Source of the DNA: Candidatus Bathyarchaeota archaeon
Lineage (GTDB): Archaea; Thermoproteota; Bathyarchaeia; Bathyarchaeales; Bathycorpusculaceae
DNA: 64,000 bases
NCBI GenBank assembly: GCA_026014725.1
Contig: JAOZHV010000026.1
Coordinates: 1-64,000 of the forward strand
Direction: 5' to 3'
Every line of letters starts with the position of its first letter. The first letter of the stretch is position 1. The translations under genes and the position numbers were made by a program. The notes under the pieces are model-generated. The model had not been told where the DNA came from, made no database searches, and was given only the letters and a program-made list of their open reading frames with translations. This document shows positions 53,700-61,758 of the stretch, in pieces.

Positions 53700-55288
53700 A
53701 TATGGTGAAACTTGGAAAGAAGAAACAGGAAGAAATTCAAGAAAAAGAGCAAACTTCAGATGAAGAATTGGTAGCGTACTTGGGCATTCAGGGCTATCAG
53801 GTTCCTGAAGGTTACACGCAAATTGAAAGTTATCCGCTCAATCCTCCTTTCTCTTACGCTTGGATTTTTCAAGATGACGCGGAAGGAAGCTACTTCTATG
53901 TTGTCGATGAGTTGCCTATGTCACGGGACGAAAGAGATGCTTACAAGCGCCTCAAGAGCATTCTTGAGTACGAGCTCAAAGCTCCAAGGCTCGATGAAAC
54001 ACTTGTTGCCTCATTTCACAGGCAACTTCCAGCCATACTAGACGAGCATAAAGAAGCCCTTCAAGGAACAAGCCAAGTGGGTTTGCGGAAAATCATGTAC
54101 TATCTTGAGAAGGACTTAATCGGGTATGGGCGAATCGATGGTTTGATATGCGACCCTTTGATTGAAGACGTTAGTTGTTTGGGGATAAACAAGCCAGTCT
54201 ACATTTATCATAGAAAATATGCTAACGCACGAACCAATATTATATTCTCAGATGAAGAGGAATTAGACGATTTCATAACAAGGATTGTTCACAGACAAGG
54301 TAAGCACGTAAGCATAGCGCACCCCATTGTTGACTTGACTCTTCCGGCAAAACACAGGCTTGCAGTATCCTTCGGAAAAGAAACAACTCCCGCAGGCACA
54401 AGCTTTACGATTAGAAAATTCAAAGAAGACCCCTTAACCATCGTCGACCTGATAATGAATGAAACAATCGACGAATCCATCGCAGCTTACCTTTGGATGC
54501 TTATGGAAAACAAGATGTCCGTAATGGTTGTAGGTCCTACAGGTGCAGGGAAAACTACTGCCCTCAACGCGATTGCTTGTCTTGTTCGCCCTGACTTTAA
54601 GATGATTTCCGTTGAAGAAGTTCAAGAAATAAATCTGCCCCAAGAAAACTGGGTTTCAACCATTGCGCGGACAGGTTTTGGAGGTGACAGTGAAGGAGAA
54701 GTTACACTCTATGACCTAATCAAGTCTGCAGTGAGGCATAGACCCGCGTTGATTCTTGTAGGCGAAATTAGGGGTGAAGAAGCGTACGTTCTGTTCCAAG
54801 CCTTAGCTACAGGTCACGGTGGATTATGCACTATGCACGCAGACGACGTGGAAACAGTAGTAAAAAGGCTCACTCAGCCTCCGATGAACATTCCGCAAAC
54901 CATTTTGTCCTTGATGAACTGCGTTATAGTCGTTAAACAAGTAAGAAATATGAGCTTTAATCCACTGGACAAGAAAGTTTCAAGCCGAAAATTCGTTAAA
55001 ATTGCAGAGATTGATAGTTCTGGTGCAGCGCATGAAGTGTTCACTTGGAATTTATCCTCAGACACTTTTCAAGCAAACCTAGATCAAAGTTATTTGTTTT
55101 CTAAAATAGCACAAAACCTTGATGTTCCGATAAGTGTTGTCCATCAAGAGTTTGAAAGAAGAAAACAAATCTTGATGAGTATGGTGGCAAAAAACCTGCG
55201 CGATTTCAGAAGTGTTCACAAAGCGTTGAATGCTTCTCTAAACATAGCAAACGAAATAACTAATCAGGAATTAAACGAGGCGCATTAA
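53696..55288 (+). CDS. Type II/IV secretion (pilus/archaellum-type) ATPase
   Basis: The 530-residue hexameric ATPase drives subunit assembly at the inner face of the membrane. The Walker A is GPTGAGKT (residues 280-287), preceded by FTIRKFKEDPLTIVDL and followed by the Asp box FKMISVEEVQEINLPQENWV, Walker B LILVGEIRGEEAYVLFQA and the His box ATGHGGLCTMHADD. The sequence is of the GspE/FlaI/TadA superfamily. Archaellum partners (FlaH, FlaF/G) are not adjacent, so an adhesion-type pilus is favoured. It is coupled to both neighbours. Confidence 0.92.
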   Translation: MNMVKLGKKKQEEIQEKEQTSDEELVAYLGIQGYQVPEGYTQIESYPLNPPFSYAWIFQDDAEGSYFYVVDELPMSRDERDAYKRLKSILEYELKAPRLDETLVASFHRQLPAILDEHKEALQGTSQVGLRKIMYYLEKDLIGYGRIDGLICDPLIEDVSCLGINKPVYIYHRKYANARTNIIFSDEEELDDFITRIVHRQGKHVSIAHPIVDLTLPAKHRLAVSFGKETTPAGTSFTIRKFKEDPLTIVDLIMNETIDESIAAYLWMLMENKMSVMVVGPTGAGKTTALNAIACLVRPDFKMISVEEVQEINLPQENWVSTIARTGFGGDSEGEVTLYDLIKSAVRHRPALILVGEIRGEEAYVLFQALATGHGGLCTMHADDVETVVKRLTQPPMNIPQTILSLMNCVIVVKQVRNMSFNPLDKKVSSRKFVKIAEIDSSGAAHEVFTWNLSSDTFQANLDQSYLFSKIAQNLDVPISVVHQEFERRKQILMSMVAKNLRDFRSVHKALNASLNIANEITNQELNEAH

Positions 55289-55291
55289 CAA

Positions 55292-56812
55292 GTGAAGCAG
55301 CAGCCTAGTGGGTTCCTTGGGAAAATATTCGGTTTACTCCATAGAGCATCAAGCGAAGAGAAAGAGAAAACTGAACGCGAATTACCCTTTGCTGTAATGA
55401 TTTTTACGCTTATGGCAGCCAGCGGGATTTCACCTTATGATAGCTGGAAAAAAATGCGCAAACTCAGTTTCCTTCCGATGTTCAAAAAAGAAGCAGATGA
55501 GATTGTGCGGCAAGTTGAGGTCTTGGGGAAAGATCCCTTAACAGTTATGCATCAGCGTTCGGAAAAAACTCCCTCTAAGCTTTATCGAAATTTTCTAGGC
55601 GGTTTCGTTTCTTCAGTAAGAAGCGGTGGAAAACTGGTTGATTACATGAGAAGCCAGCTTAAATCTATTTTTGAATTGAGATACATTACTTTGAACCGTT
55701 CGATAGAGAGAATTGCTGCTTTGGTTGAAGCTTACTCCGTTATGCTTATCGTTGTTTTGTGCACCTACATACTTTTCGTGGTTTTCTCCTCGTCTAGCGT
55801 TATGGATTTGCTGTCGAGCACATCCATATCTATCTCGCCAGTTATGTCTTACATAATTGCCTTTGTTTTTATGCCAGTACTGTCGGGTTTCTTTATTTTA
55901 ATAGCTCATAACATGCAGTCAAGCCCTTTTCCTGACCTAAAAGATCTGTACAAGAAAGCATTAGTGTTCATAGTTCCCGTATTTGTAGTAATTGGTGTTT
56001 TTGCGATGGTTGCTCCATTACAGGAGGCGATTAAACCGATAGGACTGGCAGAAATCACAACGATATGCTTAGTGATTGGCTCGCTTCCACTCGCTATTCA
56101 ATATTACCGTATTTCAAAAATTAACTACAATGCAGAGGAATCTATACCCAGCTTCATCAGAGAAATTACTGAGTCACAGAAAAGTGGGCTTTCACCCGAA
56201 AAAAGTATAGTGCAGGCGACAAAACGCAAAGATTACGGGCCTTTCTCTAAATATTTGGATTTAATCCGTAGCCAAATCGAGTGGGGTGTACCCTTAAGGA
56301 AAACTTTTGAAAATATTCGTCGGGAAATTCGAAGCTGGTTTGTGGTAGTGAACTTTGCTATGATGGTTGAAACTCTTGAGATTGGTGGCAACTCAATTCA
56401 ATCATTAGAAATTCTTTCAGAATATAGTGAAAAAGAAAGGGAATTGCAGGTTAATCGGAGGGCACTCTTGAAACCATATATTATTTTGGCTTTCATGTGG
56501 AGTGCATTGATTGCCGTTACGACCACGATTGTTGCTTTGACCACTACTATGATGACTGGTGTTGTCAGTACTGACCTTTCTTCTGTTGCCACAATAGCAA
56601 TGCAAGACCAGTTAAGAGTATTTTCAGTAGGCATCATCATACAATGCTGGATTTCAGGGTTTTTCATAGGAAAAATTAGCGAAGGCAACTTCGGCGCTGG
56701 GTTCAAACACTCAGCCATGCTTGCGACAACAGCTTATCTATCGCTGGTTATCTCGCAAAGTCTTCTAACGGGTGCATTCACAATAGTCCCGCCTTCTGGA
56801 GGGACGTTATAG
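55292..56812 (+). CDS. Pilus platform protein, TadC/FlaJ-like, two T2SSF domains
   Basis: The 506-residue membrane protein has two cytoplasmic T2SSF domains (about residues 30-140, LPFAVMIFTLMAASGISPYDSWKKM; and residues 285-395, PSFIREITESQKSGLSPEKSI) and about eight membrane helices, the layout of archaeal pilus and archaellum platform proteins. It should be the membrane partner of the adjacent ATPase. The start is GTG, 3 bases after the ATPase stop. Confidence 0.9.
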   Translation: MKQQPSGFLGKIFGLLHRASSEEKEKTERELPFAVMIFTLMAASGISPYDSWKKMRKLSFLPMFKKEADEIVRQVEVLGKDPLTVMHQRSEKTPSKLYRNFLGGFVSSVRSGGKLVDYMRSQLKSIFELRYITLNRSIERIAALVEAYSVMLIVVLCTYILFVVFSSSSVMDLLSSTSISISPVMSYIIAFVFMPVLSGFFILIAHNMQSSPFPDLKDLYKKALVFIVPVFVVIGVFAMVAPLQEAIKPIGLAEITTICLVIGSLPLAIQYYRISKINYNAEESIPSFIREITESQKSGLSPEKSIVQATKRKDYGPFSKYLDLIRSQIEWGVPLRKTFENIRREIRSWFVVVNFAMMVETLEIGGNSIQSLEILSEYSEKERELQVNRRALLKPYIILAFMWSALIAVTTTIVALTTTMMTGVVSTDLSSVATIAMQDQLRVFSVGIIIQCWISGFFIGKISEGNFGAGFKHSAMLATTAYLSLVISQSLLTGAFTIVPPSGGTL

Positions 56813-57850
56813 ATGCCCTCTGATTCTTTTGACACCTTTTTCGCCTGCACTATCATAGTAGCTGCGGCACTGATTGCAACGGCTTTCCTTGGCTCAACCT
56901 TGCACGCTCGTATAACGAGTACACAAGACATCAACAAAGATAGCTATCTAAGAGCCATAGCCGACCGCATTGCAACAAATCCTGGCACGCCAGTCGATTG
57001 GGGAACGGGGACTTCCGTTCCTCAAGATTTCGGCTTAGCCCAGAGTCAATCCTCAATTCCCTATGAATTGGATATCGATAAAATAAGTCGCTTAAACTCT
57101 CAAAACAATGCCTCTTTTAATTATGCTGAAATGGTGAACTCTGCAAAACTAAACAGTATCGCCTTCGGTTTGGGGGTTACACAAATCATCTCAATAGGTA
57201 TTGAGCAGATAGAGAACCATACCGTAGGCAGCGATATTACGTTCACTTTTCAAATAACAACAAATATTAACTCAAAACCCACAGATGCTAGTCTTCAATA
57301 CTACGTAGTTGCAAACAACTATTTGACTAGTGCCACTGGTGTAGCTTCAAATGGGTATGGAGAGATTACGGTTCAGGCTCCCATTGCATCTATTGATCAC
57401 GCTCTTTTGGTGCTGTTTGCGAGAAATCCTTTAGATGATAGGATAACAGCTTATTCAATCTATAACTTTGCTACGGGAACTAAACAATCAACGCCAAACA
57501 ACACGTCTGTGACTTTAAGCATGAGCGATTATACGGTTACTTGTTTGCTGAAATCTCCCAACGTGACTGTTCAAAATGGCTATGTCTTGTCTTACAATAC
57601 CGAATCAAACTTGGCTCCCATATCTAGCACTCAGTTTACAGTGCCAAAACTTATCGAAAAAAGCCCTCTAATAATTTTAGTATACGGCGTTGACGACGAA
57701 TATTTCCAAGAATGGACTGCTTATCCGCAAATTCCTCTTACCACTGGCTCTAACTTTGAAGGTTCAGAACAAAACATCTTCAGTTATGTCGTAACCATCA
57801 ACGGCGTCCTCTATAGACTTAACATCAGTTTAGGAGATGTAATCCATTGA
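56813..57850 (+). CDS. Pilin-like exported protein (345 aa)
   Basis: The protein has an N-terminal hydrophobic helix (FFACTIIVAAALIATAFLGST) and a large ectodomain of beta strands with many N-x-S/T sequons (NHTVGSDITF, NVTVQNGYVLS). No C-terminal anchor is seen. It starts at the base after the platform gene and overlaps the next gene by 4, so it is part of the operon. A role as pilus component or tip subunit is inferred from context. Confidence 0.65.
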   Translation: MPSDSFDTFFACTIIVAAALIATAFLGSTLHARITSTQDINKDSYLRAIADRIATNPGTPVDWGTGTSVPQDFGLAQSQSSIPYELDIDKISRLNSQNNASFNYAEMVNSAKLNSIAFGLGVTQIISIGIEQIENHTVGSDITFTFQITTNINSKPTDASLQYYVVANNYLTSATGVASNGYGEITVQAPIASIDHALLVLFARNPLDDRITAYSIYNFATGTKQSTPNNTSVTLSMSDYTVTCLLKSPNVTVQNGYVLSYNTESNLAPISSTQFTVPKLIEKSPLIILVYGVDDEYFQEWTAYPQIPLTTGSNFEGSEQNIFSYVVTINGVLYRLNISLGDVIH

Positions 57851-58269
57851 GGCTGATTAACGATAAGAAGGGACAAGTGCGAGTAATAGAAGCCTTCTTC
57901 GCATCGATTTTGTTATTGTCCTGTTTAACGTTGGTTCCTGCTCAAGTAAACCCGAAAGGGTCAAGCGATAATTTATCGTCAACGGCGGAAAATGTTCTGC
58001 TCAGTTTGGACAGTAACGGAAAATTGGGATTGATGGTTGACAGCACAGATTGGAGTGGACTTAAGAACTACGTTGAATCGGCTCTTCCACTTACAGTATG
58101 GTTTAACCTTACCGTGTTTGACAAAGACATGACTGTTTTGAACGAATTTCCTATTTGTAACGGCGGCGCAGTTAGCGAACAAATCGTTTCAGTCCAATAT
58201 GTTTGCGCAAGTCAAAACAGCAACTACAAAATCTACATCTTACAGTTGCAGTTAGCGGTAGTGGATTAG
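57847..58269 (+). CDS. Pilin-like exported protein (140 aa)
   Basis: The protein begins MRLINDKKGQVRVIEAFFAS, with KKGQ before a hydrophobic helix (ILLLSCLTLVPAQV), as in class III prepilin leaders. The ectodomain is short. The TTG start overlaps the previous stop by 4 bases. It probably belongs to the pilus as a minor subunit. Confidence 0.65.
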   Translation: MRLINDKKGQVRVIEAFFASILLLSCLTLVPAQVNPKGSSDNLSSTAENVLLSLDSNGKLGLMVDSTDWSGLKNYVESALPLTVWFNLTVFDKDMTVLNEFPICNGGAVSEQIVSVQYVCASQNSNYKIYILQLQLAVVD

Positions 58270-58271
58270 GC

Positions 58272-59048
58272 ATGGGGAAACGTAGTTTTAGACATAACAA
58301 TTTTGGTCAGGTGCTAGTTGTTACTGCTTTGTTGGTAGCGTTGCTCTTGCTATCTACTGCACTCTATGTTATAGAAACGGAAAAGAACACGCCTGTCGTG
58401 CAAGCAGAAGAGAACCAATTTTCTGCCTACAAACAAAGCATAATAAATACTTTAATTAGTGCTTTGGCAAACGCTACTAACGGCGGAGACTCAAGCGTTT
58501 TATCTATGGACTTAGCTGAGTTGAAATCAGTTGTAACTTCCCACTCTCATAAAACCATGTTAACAATGGATTATGAAGTTAGAACCACCTCACCATACCA
58601 GAATGGTATATGGATTTCTTGGGGAACAAACGGTCAAGGTGTCTCAAGTGCGTATTCAACTTTTCTTTTCAACTCTTCTAACCCCTTAGCGACTTCAAGT
58701 TCAGCGTATGCTGTGAATATAACCTCAGAGATTAACTTCAGCGGAACATATATGCAACTAACGGGTAATTCAAAACAAGTCAACCTTACAGTCAAGGTAC
58801 TCAACGAAGCCAAACCTGCGCTCGCTCAAAACTTTACCTTTTTTTATGATTACGACGGGTCACTATCAACCGTGGATTGGATTGAGGTTGCTTCGCCTGC
58901 AATTAATAATTTTGGTAATGGAACATATGCTGTATCTTTTGTTTGTGACACCGCTCAAGAAAATGACGATGTGTTTGTTTCTACATACTGTCACGACCAA
59001 CGGGGAATTTTGGTCAGCGCTAATGTCACCTGTGTGAGGATAGGATAA
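58272..59048 (+). CDS. Pilin-like exported protein (258 aa)
   Basis: The ATG at 58272 (MGKRSFRHNNFGQVLVVTAL) follows the previous stop by 2 bases and gives a basic leader and one hydrophobic helix (VLVVTALLVALLLLSTALYVI). The frame is open upstream to 58203 but the extra part overlaps the preceding gene. The ectodomain is beta-rich with several N-x-S/T sites. It overlaps the next gene by one base. Confidence 0.7.
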   Translation: MGKRSFRHNNFGQVLVVTALLVALLLLSTALYVIETEKNTPVVQAEENQFSAYKQSIINTLISALANATNGGDSSVLSMDLAELKSVVTSHSHKTMLTMDYEVRTTSPYQNGIWISWGTNGQGVSSAYSTFLFNSSNPLATSSSAYAVNITSEINFSGTYMQLTGNSKQVNLTVKVLNEAKPALAQNFTFFYDYDGSLSTVDWIEVASPAINNFGNGTYAVSFVCDTAQENDDVFVSTYCHDQRGILVSANVTCVRIG

Positions 59049-60409
59049 TGTTGTTTAAACAAATATCGAGGTTTGGTGCATTGAAACAAAGAAGGATGAT
59101 GAAAATATCCATTGCTTTGCTGGCGATTCTAATTATATCGGCTGTAGGTATAAGCTTTGCACAAACATCTGGTACAATACATCTGGATGATGCTTCGAAC
59201 GTCTCGTCTACAAATGTTATTTGGGCAAAAACTTACGGAGGACCAGCTGATGACCGGGCTTTTTATGCCTTACCAGTTCAGGATGGCTCTTTAGTCGTGG
59301 GTTCTTCTATGTCTGTTATGGCGAACAGTACAGTAGGTTGGATTTTGAGGCTCAATGGCGAGGGCAACGTTCTGTGGAACCAAACGTTCCTTAATGGTGA
59401 CGGAACTGAAGTTAGATGTGCTATCAACTTGACGAATGGTTTTCTGCTGGTGGGCAACCAGTTCCTATCAGGAGACGTTAATGGGTATGTTGCAAGAATC
59501 GATGATGAAGGCAATCTGTTGTGGGAGAAAACCCTTGGTGGAAAAAAAATCGATAAACTCTTTTCAGGTGTAGCTGGTGAGAACGGTTTTGCATTATTCG
59601 GGTTAACATACTCGTATGGGGGTAGTGGATCAGCTGCTTGGATTGTACAACTTGATTTTGATGGAGATGTTGTTTGGAATAAAACTTTTGGGCAATCTAC
59701 AGATAGCTCTTTGAGAGCGGGTGTTTTAGCGCATGACGGAGGTTATGTTGCAACGGGGTACATAGATACTGAGGGGTCAGGGGATTATGATTTTTACCTA
59801 TTAAAAGTTAATTCCGACGGTGATGAGGTTTGGAATAAAACTTATGGTGGTGTAGATAGCGAAAAAGGCTATTCAATGGCAAAAGTATTTGATGGTTATG
59901 TGGTGGTCGGTGAAAAGCAGTGCTTGATAACCAGTAGTGATGCATGGTTGATCAAAGTTGATGTGGACGGCAATCTTCTATGGGATAAAACGATAAGTGG
60001 TGCGGACGCTGATTCACCAGCTTATATTACACCCGCACGGGATGGTAACTATTTGGTGGCAGGTTTCACTTTTTCTTTCGGTGAAGGCCAGAGGGATTTT
60101 TGGCTCTTCAAAATCACTGATGATGGGCAGCTTATTTTTAGTTGCACTCATGGTAACGCGGCATTTCAAGAAGCGTATTGCGTCATTGAGGCAGACGATA
60201 ACAAGTACATTATGGTCGGATGGGCTAATCCAGAGAACCAACCTGAACTAGTTGGTAAGGCAACTTATGACTTCTATATTGTGTGTTTGAGTGTTACTCA
60301 AAGTAGTGATGCCTTGGCGCTTTCGCCTCACGTTTACGTAGGTGCGGTGTTTTTGCTTTTAGTTGCAGCAATAGTGATTGGTTTCAATTTACGTCAAAAA
60401 GGCAATTAA
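59048..60409 (+). CDS. Exported seven-repeat propeller protein with C-terminal anchor
   Basis: The 453-residue protein has an N-terminal signal or anchor helix (about residues 18-37), then seven repeats of about 50 residues each with the marker W-x-[KQ]-[TS]-[YFL]-G-G-like (WAKTYGG, WNQTFLN, WEKTLGG, WNKTFGQ, WNKTYGG, WDKTISG, FSCTHGN) and a DG-rich end, followed by a C-terminal helix (VYVGAVFLLLVAAIVIGF) with basic tail. Seven repeats suggest a seven-bladed beta-propeller displayed outside. As last gene of the pilus operon it may be a partner or receptor-binding protein (inferred). Confidence 0.75.
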   Translation: MLFKQISRFGALKQRRMMKISIALLAILIISAVGISFAQTSGTIHLDDASNVSSTNVIWAKTYGGPADDRAFYALPVQDGSLVVGSSMSVMANSTVGWILRLNGEGNVLWNQTFLNGDGTEVRCAINLTNGFLLVGNQFLSGDVNGYVARIDDEGNLLWEKTLGGKKIDKLFSGVAGENGFALFGLTYSYGGSGSAAWIVQLDFDGDVVWNKTFGQSTDSSLRAGVLAHDGGYVATGYIDTEGSGDYDFYLLKVNSDGDEVWNKTYGGVDSEKGYSMAKVFDGYVVVGEKQCLITSSDAWLIKVDVDGNLLWDKTISGADADSPAYITPARDGNYLVAGFTFSFGEGQRDFWLFKITDDGQLIFSCTHGNAAFQEAYCVIEADDNKYIMVGWANPENQPELVGKATYDFYIVCLSVTQSSDALALSPHVYVGAVFLLLVAAIVIGFNLRQKGN

Positions 60410-60463
60410 GCTAAAAGAAAAGGAAAGAGGCAGTTGCCAAGGCGCTACAAAATGTTCGCTGAC

Positions 60464-61345
60464 TTATTTTTGCGTCAGTTTAGAGAACAACATTTTTAGC
60501 GTATTTACTAGGGCGCTGTAGTTTGTCCATATGGCGGCGGTTCTAACCTTCTTCTTTACGTCATCATTTGATGCATCTTTTTCGTGGAAAGTAATCAGTA
60601 CTTCTTTGTTGTCTGAAATCATAAAGCACGGCAAGTTTTGGTTGTCGATTATTTTGTTGGATTCGCTCAGCCATGGCAGTTGACCCAAGAAATAGGTACT
60701 TTTAAGTGAGTTGTCGGTAATTAGGGCCACGTGGATTTTATTGCCTCGCCTTTTCAGGTTATCAGAAAAATCACTGTAATATAGCTGTGATAGGTAATCA
60801 GCTGAAGCGAATATTTGGAACTCTTCTTGCGTTCTTTCTAACAGTTCGTTGGCTTTCATGAGAACTTGCTGTTCGCCCTCAAGCATCTGAAAGAGTTCTT
60901 TCTTTGCGCTTGCAATTTTGGGCTGTGGCATGGACATCCATAGTTCTACTAAGCTTGCTTTTTCTTGTTCTAAGAGCTTGATCTTTATTTTTTGTGCATC
61001 AACAAGCAAATCAATTGCCTTATCTAATGGGACAGCGGTGAATTTGAGTGGTTTCTCAAAAATTGAGAATACTATGCCTCTTTTCTCTAGGTCTCTCAGG
61101 ATGCGGTAGGTTTCTGTGCGGTGTAGGGAAATTGCTTCCGCGATTTCTCCCGCTTTCTTTTCGCCTGCGCGTGCTAGGTAGACGTAGACTTTTATTTCGT
61201 TTTTGAGTAGTCCGAACTTTGACAGTGTTTCTTCGATGGTTGTGAGTTGCTTGTTATATGATTGGTCTTTTTTTACAAGCTTCCATGCTTCTGTGTGTTC
61301 GTCATATACTTTGAATATTTCACGTTTTTCAAGTGCGAGTTCCAT
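60464..61345 (-). CDS. TrmB family transcriptional regulator
   Basis: The 293-residue protein has the TrmB N-terminal winged helix-turn-helix (LSKFGLLKNEIKVYVYLARAGEKKAGEIAEAISLHRTETYRILRDLEKRGIV), preceded by about 40 residues, and a coiled-coil and C-terminal sensory part (residues 140-290) that resembles TrmB effector domains. TrmB proteins are sugar- or metabolite-responsive regulators in archaea. The gene converges with the pilus operon, and its own promoter has a perfect inverted repeat. Its targets are unknown. Confidence 0.88.
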   Translation of the reverse strand: MELALEKREIFKVYDEHTEAWKLVKKDQSYNKQLTTIEETLSKFGLLKNEIKVYVYLARAGEKKAGEIAEAISLHRTETYRILRDLEKRGIVFSIFEKPLKFTAVPLDKAIDLLVDAQKIKIKLLEQEKASLVELWMSMPQPKIASAKKELFQMLEGEQQVLMKANELLERTQEEFQIFASADYLSQLYYSDFSDNLKRRGNKIHVALITDNSLKSTYFLGQLPWLSESNKIIDNQNLPCFMISDNKEVLITFHEKDASNDDVKKKVRTAAIWTNYSALVNTLKMLFSKLTQK

Positions 61346-61396
61346 TTGGGGGTTTCAACCTTTTCCTTTAGTTTTGGTATTGTTAGCCAATTCTTA

Positions 61397-61446
61397 CGAT
61401 TTATATATAATATGATTACGACTTGAAAATCTGAATTCAGAATTCA
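61397..61446 (-). promoter_or_regulatory. trmB promoter with perfect inverted repeat
   Basis: On the minus strand the TATA element ATTATATATAAATCG (about 61397-61412) lies some 55 bases before the start at 61345. Directly upstream is TGAATTC-A-GAATTCA (61432-61446), a perfect 15-base inverted repeat. The position near the core promoter suggests autoregulation by the encoded TrmB-type protein (inferred). Confidence 0.5.
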
Positions 61447-61562
61447 CATTTTGAAATGTTCATGTTTCTTGTAGCGGCAGATCAATTTTGTTTTTTTAGT
61501 TGTGTAAACACCCCTCCCCTCTTACAACAACAAGCAGTGCTTGGTGCAGAGGGTTGTGTTTT

Positions 61563-61619
61563 GGTTTTTGCTTTTGTTTTCTGTTGCTTGCTGGTTGTGC
61601 AGGTTGCCACAAGCAGTGC
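61563..61619 (-). repeat. Dispersed intergenic repeat, module 2, copy C
   Basis: The minus strand begins GCACTGCTTGTGGCAACCTG and continues CACAACCAGCAAGCAACAG. It aligns with 18962-19014 and 38437-38482 (both plus). The best-conserved part to copy A is CTGCTTGT-R-GCAACC. Confidence 0.6.
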
Positions 61620-61638
61620 GGCTAGATTTTTAGCTTTT

Positions 61639-61672
61639 TATAGGGGGATAGGTCTATGGCAGAGCAACAACC
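61639..61672 (+). repeat. Dispersed intergenic repeat, module 1, copy C
   Basis: TATAGGGGGATAGGTCTATG then GCAGAGCAACAACC aligns with 38381-38416 (plus) and the minus strand of 21191-21234. Here module 1 is on the strand opposite to the adjoining module 2, unlike at 38.4 kb. Confidence 0.65.
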
Positions 61673-61758
61673 TTTTTTGACCTTAATGTAAGGCTACTCT
61701 CTAGTGGAGACTTAAAAAAAGAGGTGAAATTCCAAATTCGCCTCATTTGCAGTAGCTT

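Larger units (their letters stand above)
61346..61758. other. 413-base intergenic region (trmB / cheA) with repeats
   Basis: No gene is supported. It holds the trmB promoter (left), repeat module 2 on the minus strand (61563-61619), repeat module 1 on the plus strand (61639-61672) and a T-rich stretch (61672-61678). A plus-strand frame at 61456-61680 is low complexity and is judged an artefact of the repeats. Confidence 0.6.

Noticed and set aside
61456-61680. 74-residue plus-strand open frame
   Set aside because: It is composed of repeat modules 1 and 2 and T/G-rich DNA; no start signal or family.
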